Made by a program: the position numbers and the translations under genes
Shown: positions 39,806 through 48,698 of the stretch, piece by piece
Layout of the letters: every line of letters begins with the position of its first letter
How positions within the stretch are numbered: the first letter of the stretch is position 1
The notes under the pieces: model-generated
Seen by the model: only the letters and a program-made list of their open reading frames with translations
The model's database searches: none
What the model was told of the DNA's origin: nothing
Assembly (NCBI RefSeq): GCF_013426975.1
Contig: NZ_JACCPY010000001.1
Coordinates: 124,001-188,000 of the forward strand
Reading direction: 5' to 3'
Length of the DNA: 64,000 bases
From: Sphaerotilus sulfidivorans
GTDB taxonomy: Bacteria; Pseudomonadota; Gammaproteobacteria; Burkholderiales; Burkholderiaceae_C

Positions 39806-42800
39806 ATGACTGTCGACGTCCCCGAGAACACCCGCCCGCACCGCCCTCACCGGCTGCTGCGTGCCGCCACGATCATGCTGGCCGGCCTGCTGCTGCTGTG
39901 GCTGCTGGCCTGGCTGGCGCTGCCGCCGCTGCTGAAGTCGCTGGTCGAGCGCCAGGCCAGCCAGGCGCTGGGGCGGACGGTCACGCTCGAGCGGGTCAGC
40001 ATCCGTCCCTGGGCGATGGATCTGGCGATCGAGCGGCTGCGCATCGGCGCCGCGCCCGGCGCGCCATCGGCCGAGCCGCTGCTGGAAGTCGCACGGCTGC
40101 GGGCCGATCTCGACGCGGCCTCGCTGTGGCAGCTGGCGCCGGTGGTGGCGGCGCTGGAGATCGAGGCGCCGACACTGCGCCTGACCCGCACCGCCAAGGG
40201 CCGTTACGACATCGACGACCTGATCGCCCGGCTGGCCGCGCCATCGCCCGCGCCGCAGCCCGAGCACGGCCCGGCACGCTTCGCGCTGCACAACCTGCGC
40301 CTGAGCGGCGGCTCGGTGCATTTCGACGACCGGCCGACCGGCCGGATCCACCAGCTCGGCGAGCTGACGCTCACGCTGCCCTTCCTGTCGACGCTGCCCT
40401 CGCAGGTCGAGATCGAGGTGGCGCCGCGGCTGGCCTTCGTGCTGGATGGTGCGCGCTTCGACAGCCAGGCGCAGGGCCGGCCGTTTGCGCCGCACCGCCG
40501 CACGCAGGCGAGCTTCTCGCTGCCGCAGCTCGACCTGGCGCCGTGGCTGGGCCACTGGCCGGCGGCGCTGCCGGTGCGGCTACTGCGCGGGCGCATCGGC
40601 ACCGAGCTGAAGCTCGACTTCGACGCCCCGGTCGGTGCGCCGCCGGTGGTGCGCCTGAGCGGCCGGGTGCAGGCGCAGGCGCTGGCCTTTGCCGACCGCG
40701 ACGGCCGCGCGCTGCTGGGCTGGAACGACCTCGACATCGCGCTGCGCGACGTGCAGCCGCTGGCGCGGCGCCTGGCCTTCGGCGCGATCACGCTCGACGG
40801 GCTGACGCTCGACCTAGCACGCGACGCGCAGGGGCGGCTGAATCTTGCCAGGCTGGCGGTACCGGACAGTGCCGCGTCGCCGGCCTCCGCCGCGGCCACA
40901 CCGGCCTGGCAGGTCAGCGTCGAGGCGCTGGCGCTGCACGACACCCGCATCGGCTGGCAGGACGCGACGACGCAGCCCGCCGCCCGCCTCGCGCTCGAGC
41001 GCCTGTCGCTCGAGACCGGCGCGCTGGCCTGGCCGATGCAGCAGCCCGCGCGGCTGAAGCTCGAGGCCGCGCTGGCCGCACCGGCGCGCGGCACGCTGGC
41101 GGTCGAGGGCCAGGCCGATCCGGGCGCGGCCGATCTGGCCCTGAAGATCGACGCGCTCGGGCTGGAGGCCTTCGCGCCCTATCTGCGCCCGGTGCTGAAA
41201 CCGCGGCTCGACGGCCGGCTGGCGGCGCAGGCGCGGCTGCGCTGGCAGGCGGGCGACGCGCCGGCACTGAACATCGCGCTCGAACGCGGCGAGCTGACCG
41301 CGCTGAAGCTGAGCACGCCCGACGCCCCGGCCGCCACGCCGCCGCTGGCGACGCTGGAGCGCCTGGAGATCGAGGCGGGCCAGATCGACCTGAACGCCCG
41401 CCAGGCCGAGATCGGCCGGCTGCGGCTGCAGCAGCCGCGCACCCGGCTGGAGCGCGACGCGCAAGGGCGCCTGAATCTGGCCGACTGGCTGGCCGCGCCC
41501 CCGGCGGCATCCACGTCGGCGCCCCCGAAGGCGTCGGCCGCCGTCGAGCCGTCGACGCCGGGCTGGTCGCTGCGGCTCGGCACGCTGCAGATCGAGGACG
41601 GCCGCCTGGGCTGGCGCGACCTGCAGCCCGAGGACGATGTCGCGCTCGAGATCGAGCGGCTGCAGCTCGGCGTGCAGGACCTGCAGTGGCGCGGCGACCG
41701 GCTGGCCGCGCCGCTGCGCTGGCAGCTCGCCGCCGACCTGCGCGGCGAAGGCGGCACCCGCCGCGCCGGCCCGAGCGCGCCGGTGATCGACGCCCGCGGC
41801 CAGCTCGCGCTCGAGCCGCTGGCGGTGTCGGCCCGGCTGCATCTGCAGGCGCTGCCGCTGCACCTGCTCGCGCCCTACGCGCCGCCGATGCCCGGCGTCG
41901 AGCTGGTGCGCGCGCGGCTGGGCTGGGACGGCGAGCTGACGCTGCGCCAGCCCGCCGCCGGCCTGCAGCTCGCGCTGCGCGGCGACGGCCGGCTCGCCGA
42001 CCTGCAGCTGCACACCCGGCAGCGCAGCGCCGGCGCAGGCAGCGGCAGCGGCAGCGGCGGCAGCACCGAAGGCGACGACGGCGCCGAGCTGCTGAGCTGG
42101 CAGACGCTCTCGCTGCAGGGCCTGGACGTGGCGCTGCAGCCGGGCGCGCGCCCGAAGGTGCGCCTGCGCGAGACCGCGCTCGACGGCCTGTTCGCGCGGC
42201 TGATGATCACGCCGGAGGGCCGCTTCAACCTGCGCGACGCCGGCGAGCGGCCGGTCGCCGTCACGTCCGCACCGGCGGCAGCATCCGCGGCGGCCTCGGC
42301 GGCGTCCGCGCCCGCCTCGAGCCCGGCGGCGGGCGCACCACCGGCCGAGCTGCCGGTCGACCTCGACATCGGCCCGACCCGGCTGAGCCGCGCGCGCATC
42401 GACTTCGAGGACCGCTTCATCCGCCCGAACTACAGCGCCGACCTCGACGACCTGCACGGCCAGCTCGGGGCCTGGCGCAGCGGCTCGCGCGAGATGGCAA
42501 CGCTGACGCTGGCCGGCAAGGTCGCGCGCACTGGCGACCTGTCGGTGTCGGGGCGGCTGCAGCCGCTGGCCAGCCCGCCGGCGCTCGACATCCAGGCGCG
42601 CGCCAGCGACATCGAGCTGGCGCCGCTGTCACCCTATTCCGGCAAGTACGCGGGCTACGGCATCGAGCGCGGCAAGCTGTCGATGGACGTGGCCTACCGC
42701 ATCGACGAGAGCGGCCGGCTCGACGCGAAGAACCGGCTGGTGCTCAACCAGCTCACCTTCGGCGAGGCGGTCGACAGCCCCGACGCGACGAAGCTGCCGG

Positions 42801-43519
42801 TGCGGCTGGCGGTGGCGCTGCTGAGCGACCGCCACGGCGTCATCGACCTGGACCTGCCGATCGGCGGCTCGCTGAACGATCCGCAGTTCAGCGTCTTCGG
42901 CCTGGTGCTCAAGGTCATCGGCAACGTGCTGAGCAAGGCGCTGACCGCGCCGTTCGCGCTGCTGTCGGGCGGCAGCGGCGAGGACCTGAGCCGGGTGGCT
43001 TTCCTGCCCGGACTGGCGCAGCCTCAACCGGATGCACCGGCGCTGCTTGACCGCGTCGCGCGCGCGCTGGCCGACCGGCCGGCCCTGACGGTGACGCTGG
43101 CCGGCGAGGCCGACCGCGAGGCCGAGCGCGCCGCCTGGCAGGCCGCGGCGCTCGAGCGCCGGCTGCAGGCGCTGCACCGGCGCGAGCTGGCCCGCGCCGG
43201 CGCGCGCGCCGATCTGGCCGACGAGACCGCCCGCGCGATGACCGACGCCGAGCGCCAGCGTCTGCTCGCGCTGCTGGTGACGCAGCGGCTCAAGGGCGGC
43301 GTGCCCGCCGGCAGCACCGCCACCGCCGCGCTGGCCGCGGCCGAGCCGGTCGACGACGAGGACTGGCGCGAGCTGGCCACCGCACGCGCCGAAGCGGTGC
43401 GCGACGCGCTGCGCGAGCGCGGCCTGGCCAACGAGCGGGTCTTCGTCGCCGCGCCGAAGCTGCTGGCGGGACAGGCCGGCTGGACGCCGCAGGTCGGCAT
43501 GACGCTGTCGGCGCGCTGA
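39806..43519 (+). CDS. AsmA/DUF748-family envelope protein
   Basis: Large protein of 1237 residues. An N-terminal membrane helix (about 22-42, LLLLWLLAWLALPP) anchors a long periplasmic part of repeated beta segments with the pattern of DUF748/AsmA-like proteins (for example RFNLRDAGERP and VDLDIGPTRLSRARIDFEDRFI). Relatives are thought to bridge inner and outer membranes and to help lipid movement. The C-terminal 170 residues (after about 1060) resemble an OmpA-like module (ADRPALTVTLAGEAD, ATARAEAVRDAL). The ATG at 39806 was chosen because the upstream frame overlaps the thi promoter. Exact role unknown. Confidence 0.82.
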   Translation: MTVDVPENTRPHRPHRLLRAATIMLAGLLLLWLLAWLALPPLLKSLVERQASQALGRTVTLERVSIRPWAMDLAIERLRIGAAPGAPSAEPLLEVARLRADLDAASLWQLAPVVAALEIEAPTLRLTRTAKGRYDIDDLIARLAAPSPAPQPEHGPARFALHNLRLSGGSVHFDDRPTGRIHQLGELTLTLPFLSTLPSQVEIEVAPRLAFVLDGARFDSQAQGRPFAPHRRTQASFSLPQLDLAPWLGHWPAALPVRLLRGRIGTELKLDFDAPVGAPPVVRLSGRVQAQALAFADRDGRALLGWNDLDIALRDVQPLARRLAFGAITLDGLTLDLARDAQGRLNLARLAVPDSAASPASAAATPAWQVSVEALALHDTRIGWQDATTQPAARLALERLSLETGALAWPMQQPARLKLEAALAAPARGTLAVEGQADPGAADLALKIDALGLEAFAPYLRPVLKPRLDGRLAAQARLRWQAGDAPALNIALERGELTALKLSTPDAPAATPPLATLERLEIEAGQIDLNARQAEIGRLRLQQPRTRLERDAQGRLNLADWLAAPPAASTSAPPKASAAVEPSTPGWSLRLGTLQIEDGRLGWRDLQPEDDVALEIERLQLGVQDLQWRGDRLAAPLRWQLAADLRGEGGTRRAGPSAPVIDARGQLALEPLAVSARLHLQALPLHLLAPYAPPMPGVELVRARLGWDGELTLRQPAAGLQLALRGDGRLADLQLHTRQRSAGAGSGSGSGGSTEGDDGAELLSWQTLSLQGLDVALQPGARPKVRLRETALDGLFARLMITPEGRFNLRDAGERPVAVTSAPAAASAAASAASAPASSPAAGAPPAELPVDLDIGPTRLSRARIDFEDRFIRPNYSADLDDLHGQLGAWRSGSREMATLTLAGKVARTGDLSVSGRLQPLASPPALDIQARASDIELAPLSPYSGKYAGYGIERGKLSMDVAYRIDESGRLDAKNRLVLNQLTFGEAVDSPDATKLPVRLAVALLSDRHGVIDLDLPIGGSLNDPQFSVFGLVLKVIGNVLSKALTAPFALLSGGSGEDLSRVAFLPGLAQPQPDAPALLDRVARALADRPALTVTLAGEADREAERAAWQAAALERRLQALHRRELARAGARADLADETARAMTDAERQRLLALLVTQRLKGGVPAGSTATAALAAAEPVDDEDWRELATARAEAVRDALRERGLANERVFVAAPKLLAGQAGWTPQVGMTLSAR

Positions 43520-43543
43520 GGGCACCGACAGCGGGCGGTCCGC

Positions 43544-44686
43544 TCAGCCGCGCAGGCGCCGCCCCAGGCCTTTCAGGAAAGCCACCGGCGCCAGCTTCGA
43601 GTGCAGGTTCCAGACCGACAGGCGCCGGGTCTGGAGGCAGTCGTCGTACCAGGACATCGCCGAGGCCGCTGCCCCGGCGGGCTCGCGCAGATTCACCAGC
43701 CGGCTCTCGGTCGCGGTGGTGGCGAAGCCGTGCTGCAGCGCCTCGAGCAGCAGCAGCAGGCTGGGCGTGTGCGCAGCGCGGGCCGGATCGAAGCAGGCGT
43801 GGCGCTCGATCCAGATGTGGCCGCTGCGCAGCCGCAGCAGACCGGCGACCTCGCCCTGCTCGACGCTGCCCAGCAGCCAGACCGCCGCGTCGCCGTCGGC
43901 CGCCAGGCGCGGCAGCCACTCGCGGTAGAAGGCGACCCGGCGCTCGTCGCTGCCGATCGTCACGCCGCCGCCCTGCTCGCGCAGCCCGGCCTCGAGCGCG
44001 AGATAGCGGTCGAAGGCGGCCAGGATGTCCTGCGGCGTGTCGGCCACCGCCACGCACAGCCCCGGCATGGCCGCGGCCAGCTGCTGGCGCGCCTGCAGCC
44101 GCTGCTCGCGCAGGGCCTCCGGTCGGCGAGACAGATGGGCCGGCCAGGTGCCGGTCAGCGGCTGGAAGGTCGAGATCACGTCATCGCCCAGCTCGGCCTG
44201 GAAGCCCGGACCCGGCTCGGCCAGCTCGCGCAGCGGCCAGCTGCCGGGGTCGAGCTCGCGCAGGTCCAGCACCTGCCAGTCGGCCCGGGTCGCCTGCAGA
44301 TGGCGCCACAGCGCGGCCCAGACCGCATCGGCATCGTCCAGCGCGAGCACGCCCGGGCGGTCGCCCTCCAGGATGCCGATCTGGCGCAGCACCTTCAGCG
44401 TCATGCCGTAGTGGCGCTCGCTGGTGCGCAACAGCGGCAGCACGCCGATCAGGCGCTCGTCGTCGGCGCGAACCGTCAGCACATGCAGCTCGTCGCCGGC
44501 GCCGAGCAGGTGACGCGCGGCCAGCTGCACATGACGCCAGCGCACGAAGGGCCCGCCATGCACCGCCCGGCGCTCGAGCGCTTCCCAGTCGGTGCGCAGC
44601 GCGCTCAGGCCGTCGGCATCACGCACGACGCTGACGCTCGGTTCGATGGCAGGGGACAGCAGCGGAGCGGGGGCGGAGACGTTCAT
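43544..44686 (-). CDS. GNAT-family (CelD/BioF2-like) acyltransferase
   Basis: Cytoplasmic protein of 380 residues of the acetyltransferase_6 (FemAB-related GNAT) group. Landmarks are the N-terminal alpha/beta lobe with LRTDWEALE and GVLPLL, and the second lobe with AFYREWLPRLA, VAGLLRLRSGHIWIERHACFDPA and LVNLREPAG. Relatives transfer acyl or amino acid groups during envelope polymer or lipid synthesis. It is coupled by an ATGA overlap to the MFS-PlsC fusion, so it may act with that protein on a lipid. The substrate is unknown. Confidence 0.78.
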   Translation of the reverse strand: MNVSAPAPLLSPAIEPSVSVVRDADGLSALRTDWEALERRAVHGGPFVRWRHVQLAARHLLGAGDELHVLTVRADDERLIGVLPLLRTSERHYGMTLKVLRQIGILEGDRPGVLALDDADAVWAALWRHLQATRADWQVLDLRELDPGSWPLRELAEPGPGFQAELGDDVISTFQPLTGTWPAHLSRRPEALREQRLQARQQLAAAMPGLCVAVADTPQDILAAFDRYLALEAGLREQGGGVTIGSDERRVAFYREWLPRLAADGDAAVWLLGSVEQGEVAGLLRLRSGHIWIERHACFDPARAAHTPSLLLLLEALQHGFATTATESRLVNLREPAGAAASAMSWYDDCLQTRRLSVWNLHSKLAPVAFLKGLGRRLRG

Positions 44687-46641
44687 GGGGTCGGTGTCGA
44701 TGTTCTGGAAAGGGAATGAATGTCGAGCAGTTGCTGCACCTGGTGCTGCAGGGCTTCCGGCGTGAGCCCGCGGGCGGGCATCGGCGCGGCCACCGCCACG
44801 CCGATGCGGCTGAACAGACCCCGGCGCAGCGGCCGGGCCAGCGCGCGGCCGCCCTCGATGCGAGAGAAGCTCGAGCCCCACAGGTCGAGCAGCGCCACCG
44901 GCACCACCGGCACCGGATCGCGCTCGATGATGCGGGCGATGCCGCCGCGGAAGGGCTGCAGCCGGCCGTCGCGGGTGATGCCGCCTTCGGGAAAGATGCC
45001 CAGCAGGTCACCATCGGCCAGCACCTTCGAGGCGGCCTCGAAGGCACGCTGGTAGACCACCGGATCCTCCTTCTGCGGCGCCACCGGAATCGCGCCGGCC
45101 AGCCGGAACAGCGCGCCCAGCACCGGGGTGGCGAAGATGCGGTGGTCCATCAGGAAGCGGATCGGCCGCGGACTGGCCGCGGCCAGCACCAGCGCGTCGA
45201 CGAAGCTCACATGGTTGGCGGCGATGACCGCCGGCCCCTCGGTCGGAATGTGCCCGGCGCCGCTCACCCGCAGCCGGTAGACGACATGGGTCAGCAAGAA
45301 GGCGACGAAGCGCAGCAGGTACTCCGGCACCAGCAGGAAGATGTAGCCCGCCACCAGCGCATTGGCCAGGCCGGTGGCCAGGAAGACCTCCGCGATGCTG
45401 AAGCCCGCCGACAGCATCGCGCCGGCCAGCAGCGAGCTGGCGATCATGAAGAGTGCGTTGAGGATGTTGTTGGCGGCGATGATGCGCGCGCGGTGGCTCT
45501 TCGGGGCGCGCAGCTGGATCAGCGCGTACATCGGCACGCTGTAGAGCCCGGCCGACAGTGCCATCAGCGCCAGGTCGAGCATCACCCGCCAGTGCGCCGG
45601 CTGCGCCAGGAAGCCCGCCACACCCCAGGGCGCGGCCGGCGTGGCCAGACCGCTCGACGCGAAGTACAGGTCGACCGCGAACACCGTCATGCCGATCGCG
45701 CCCAGCGGCACCAGGCCGATCTCGACCTGGCGGCGCGACAGCACCTCGCACAGCAGCGAGCCCGCGCCGATGCCCACCGAGAACACCACCAGCAGCAGCG
45801 AGGCCACCCGCTCGTCGCCGTGCAGCACCTCCTTGGCGAAGGCCGGGAACTGGCTCAGGAAGACCGCTCCGAAGAACCACATCCACGAGATGCCCAGCAG
45901 CGAGCGGAACACCACGAGGTGGCCATGCGCGAGCTTCAGGTTGCGCCAGGTCTCGGTCAGCGGGTTCAGGTTGATGCGCAGGCCCGGATCGGTCGCCGGC
46001 GTCGCCGGCACCTGATGCGCGGTCAGCCGGCCCAGCAGCGCCAGCGCCACGCAGGCCACGGCCACCGCCGCCGGCCCCACCTGCGGCAGGCCGATCAGCA
46101 GGCCGCCGGCCACATTGCCCAGCAGGATGGCCACGAAGGTGCCCATCTCGACCATGCCGTTGCCGCCGGTGAGCTCGCGCTCGGACAGGTGCTGCGGCAG
46201 GTAGGCGAACTTGACCGGGCCGAACAGCGTCGAGTGCAGCCCCATCGCGAAGACGCAGGCCAGCAGCGTGGCCACCCGCACCTGGTCGTCGGTCTGCACG
46301 AAGGCCCAGCCGGCCAGCGCCATGATGCCGATCTCGAGCGACTTGACGAAGCGCATCAGCAGCGCCTTGTCGAGCTTGTCGGCGAGCTGCCCGGCGGTGG
46401 CCGAGAACAGCACGAAGGGCAGGATGAACAGCGCCCCGATCACCAGCCCGGCCAGCGACGGCGGCAGCCAGGCCAGCTGCAGCTGGTAGGTCACCAGCAC
46501 GGTCAGGGCGAACTTGAACAGGTTGTCGTTGGCCGCCCCCAGGAACTGGGTCCAGAAGAAGGGCGCGAAGCGGCGCTGGCCGAGCAGCGCGAACTGGCTC
46601 GGCTCGGCGGCAGGCGTTGACGGGGTATCGATGGGCATCAT
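44683..46641 (-). CDS. MFS flippase-acyltransferase fusion (LplT/Aas-like without synthetase)
   Basis: Inner-membrane protein of 652 residues. Residues 1-430 are a 12-helix MFS domain like the lysophospholipid flippase LplT (FWTQFLGAANDNLFKFAL, GQLADKLDKA). Residues about 445-645 are a PlsC-type acyltransferase with the catalytic HX4D motif NHVSFVD (His477, Asp482) and the FPEGGIT motif. E. coli Aas has in addition an acyl-ACP synthetase domain, which is missing here. Proposed role: bring lysophospholipid to the inner leaflet and reacylate it. It overlaps the GNAT gene by 4 bases. Confidence 0.87.
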   Translation of the reverse strand: MMPIDTPSTPAAEPSQFALLGQRRFAPFFWTQFLGAANDNLFKFALTVLVTYQLQLAWLPPSLAGLVIGALFILPFVLFSATAGQLADKLDKALLMRFVKSLEIGIMALAGWAFVQTDDQVRVATLLACVFAMGLHSTLFGPVKFAYLPQHLSERELTGGNGMVEMGTFVAILLGNVAGGLLIGLPQVGPAAVAVACVALALLGRLTAHQVPATPATDPGLRINLNPLTETWRNLKLAHGHLVVFRSLLGISWMWFFGAVFLSQFPAFAKEVLHGDERVASLLLVVFSVGIGAGSLLCEVLSRRQVEIGLVPLGAIGMTVFAVDLYFASSGLATPAAPWGVAGFLAQPAHWRVMLDLALMALSAGLYSVPMYALIQLRAPKSHRARIIAANNILNALFMIASSLLAGAMLSAGFSIAEVFLATGLANALVAGYIFLLVPEYLLRFVAFLLTHVVYRLRVSGAGHIPTEGPAVIAANHVSFVDALVLAAASPRPIRFLMDHRIFATPVLGALFRLAGAIPVAPQKEDPVVYQRAFEAASKVLADGDLLGIFPEGGITRDGRLQPFRGGIARIIERDPVPVVPVALLDLWGSSFSRIEGGRALARPLRRGLFSRIGVAVAAPMPARGLTPEALQHQVQQLLDIHSLSRTSTPTP

Positions 46642-46773
46642 CGCGGTCAGGCTTCAGGCGCACGGCGGGAACCGTGCCGATGATCGCGGCAATCCGGAGA
46701 ATCCCGCGCGCGGAAAGAACGGTTTTGCCGGTTCAGTTTTTCCGGATCCGATCAGGATCCGGTGCGCAGACCC

Positions 46774-47574
46774 TCAGGGAATCGCCTGTGCCGGGCCGGC
46801 CAGTCTCGCACTCTGCAGGAAGGCGAACACCGAGTCCACGGTCACCGTGTCGATGCGGTCGGAGAAGCGGCGGGCGCCGGGATGATCGTCGAAGGCGATG
46901 TTGGCGGTGCCGACGCGGGCGCCCAGGCGCTGGCCGGCGCTGAGGTTCAGCGTGGTGGGCTGGTAGCCCTTGAACTGCAGCCAGGCCTGGGCACGGCTGC
47001 GGTCGCAGGCGCCGGGCTCCATCGCGCAGGCCAGCGTTTCCAGCGCCCACTGGTTGCTCTGCTGATAACGCTGCGCCCAGGGATAGGCCACCATGCTGTA
47101 GGGCTTGTGATGCAGCACGGCCGCCCGGGCATTGTCCTGCAGCATGGGCAGCAGCGCCTCCTGCACGGCCGGCGTCGGGACCATCAGGCCGGCCTCGAAG
47201 GCGTAGAGATCGTCGCTGAAGAACTCGGCCAGCCCCTGCCGGTAGAGCGCGGATTCGGCCGTGCCGCATTGATTGAGCTTGTGGACCACACGCCAGGCCT
47301 TGGCCGCATCGTCGCGGTAGACATAGCCGAGGTGCGAGTAGCGCAGACCGTAGCGGTCGAGGTTCTGGCCACGCCGGGCGATGACGACCAGTCTGGCGCC
47401 GCTGTCGTCCAGCCAGCGCGCCGTCTTCACGGCCAGATCGAGCGAGCGGCGGATCTGCTCGATGCCGGGCGGCTTCTCGGTGCAGTTCTGGCCGGCCTGC
47501 GCCGGCACCGCGGCCAGCCCGGCGGCCAGGGCCAGCGCCGCGGCGGCCACGGCACGGATCGCGGCGGTGCTCAT
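46774..47574 (-). CDS. DUF2145 exported protein
   Basis: A 266-residue protein with a signal peptide (1-27, ending PAQAG). It matches DUF2145, an uncharacterised family, with ARRGQNLDRYGLRYSHLGYVYRD, VVHKLNQCGTAESALYRQG and HKPYSMVAYPW. The placement of conserved cysteine, histidine and asparagine residues is reminiscent of NlpC/P60-like or DUF830 cysteine hydrolases (the SHLGYVYRD histidine), but this is only a suggestion. Its start overlaps the stop of a small exported protein gene as ATGA, so the two are coupled. Confidence 0.8.
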   Translation of the reverse strand: MSTAAIRAVAAAALALAAGLAAVPAQAGQNCTEKPPGIEQIRRSLDLAVKTARWLDDSGARLVVIARRGQNLDRYGLRYSHLGYVYRDDAAKAWRVVHKLNQCGTAESALYRQGLAEFFSDDLYAFEAGLMVPTPAVQEALLPMLQDNARAAVLHHKPYSMVAYPWAQRYQQSNQWALETLACAMEPGACDRSRAQAWLQFKGYQPTTLNLSAGQRLGARVGTANIAFDDHPGARRFSDRIDTVTVDSVFAFLQSARLAGPAQAIP

Positions 47575-48002
47575 CGCGTCATCCGTTCGTTGTGGATCAG
47601 CGAAAGGCCGATCTCGTTGGGCACGAAGCACAGCGCCTTGCCCGCCGCCGACAGGATCCAGCCGGCACTCAGCGCGGTCACCACCACGGCGGTGCCGGCG
47701 GTGACGGAGACGGCCTCGGCACCGGCTGCGCTCAGCGTCAACACCACACTGGCGCCGGTCGAGGCCTGGGTCAGCACCCAGACCGTGCCGGCAGCGGCGA
47801 CCTGCACGCTGGCCACCGTCAGCGTGGCGCCGGCCGAGAGCAACGCCGCGGCCGGCGCCGCCGAGATCGCCAGCGGCACGCCCAGCGACAGGGCGGACAG
47901 GACGCTGGCTTCGGAGCCGTCCCGGTGGGCGTGGGTGGCCATGGGGGCCACGGCGAGGGCGGCGGCCAGCAGGAGGCCGAGGAGCTTGTTCGGGGTCTTC
48001 AT
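47571..48002 (-). CDS. Small exported hydrophobic protein, partner of DUF2145
   Basis: A 143-residue protein with a clear signal peptide (MKTPNKLLGLLLAAALAVAPMATHA, cleaved near residue 25) followed by an alanine/valine/serine-rich body with two hydrophobic stretches (about 34-58 and 90-120) and a short polar tail ending NERMTR. No known domain was recognised. It directly precedes and overlaps the DUF2145 gene, so the pair is probably one functional unit in the envelope. Confidence 0.7.
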   Translation of the reverse strand: MKTPNKLLGLLLAAALAVAPMATHAHRDGSEASVLSALSLGVPLAISAAPAAALLSAGATLTVASVQVAAAGTVWVLTQASTGASVVLTLSAAGAEAVSVTAGTAVVVTALSAGWILSAAGKALCFVPNEIGLSLIHNERMTR

Positions 48003-48020
48003 GAGGTCACCTGGTGGGGT

Positions 48021-48047
48021 GGGTGCCCGCTTGCGCGGGCATGACGG
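48021..48047. repeat. REP-like palindromic element, copy B
   Basis: TGCCCGC/GCGGGCA stem around TTGC (48024-48041), followed by TGACGG. It lies in the 63-base gap between yiaA and the exported hydrophobic protein gene. It has the same plan as the copies at 6476, 51689 and 51744. Confidence 0.7.
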
Positions 48048-48065
48048 AGAAGGGTTGCGGCGGGA

Positions 48066-48551
48066 TCAGGCTTCGTCGCGGGCTTCGCGGCGGCCTTGCA
48101 GGCGGGCTTCGAGCACATCGGCCTCATGGGCATCGCGCAGCGTCTTGGCCAGCGTGAACACCGAGGAAATCAGGTAGAGCCAGCTCACCACCAGGTAGGC
48201 CTTCCACACCGGCTGCACCTCCATGCGCCACAGGCCCCAGCCCGTCAGCACCATGGCCAGGAAGAAGCCGCCCCAGACGACCCACTTCCAGCCCGGGGTG
48301 TCGCTGCGGCGCTTCTCGTTGTCGCGAATGAACTTCGACAGGCCGAAGGCCGAGGTCAGGCAGAACAGATAGCCCATGACCATGAAGGCGCGGTCCAGAT
48401 CCTGGCCGGGCAGCCACGCCAGCCCGGTGGCGCACAGCATCGCCGCCAGACCGAAGGAGATCCAGACCTGGGCGCGCCAGGCGCGGGTGTCGCGGCGCAC
48501 GACCGGCGCAGGCATCGAGACCGAGAACGGGGAAGAGGCATCGGAAGACAT
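48066..48551 (-). CDS. YiaA/YiaB-type inner-membrane protein
   Basis: A 161-residue membrane protein with two copies of the YiaAB two-helix unit: helices near 32-50 and 56-75, then near 90-110 and 117-140. FSKF-type motif GLSKFIRDNEKR and the second FTLAKTLRD are the repeated ends of the units. Function is unknown. It diverges from an XRE regulator, with a perfect inverted repeat in the shared 147-base gap, so it is probably the regulator's target. Confidence 0.8.
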   Translation of the reverse strand: MSSDASSPFSVSMPAPVVRRDTRAWRAQVWISFGLAAMLCATGLAWLPGQDLDRAFMVMGYLFCLTSAFGLSKFIRDNEKRRSDTPGWKWVVWGGFFLAMVLTGWGLWRMEVQPVWKAYLVVSWLYLISSVFTLAKTLRDAHEADVLEARLQGRREARDEA

Positions 48552-48654
48552 GACGTGCGACCTTTCGGCAGAGAGTTGCGGGGCACGGGACGGATGCTCC
48601 GTGCATCCCCTGCACGGTGCAACAAGGCGCCACGGAATATCGGATAACGCCCAT

Positions 48655-48679
48655 AAAAGTATCATCAGAAGATACTTTT
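48655..48679. promoter_or_regulatory. Candidate operator between yiaA and the XRE regulator
   Basis: A perfect 9-bp inverted repeat AAAAGTATC/GATACTTTT with a 7-base centre, in an AT-rich part of the divergent gap. It starts 44 bases before the regulator start and lies about 104 bases before the yiaA start, well placed for autoregulation. Confidence 0.6.
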
Positions 48680-48698
48680 CAGACCTTGTCCCTTCTCC

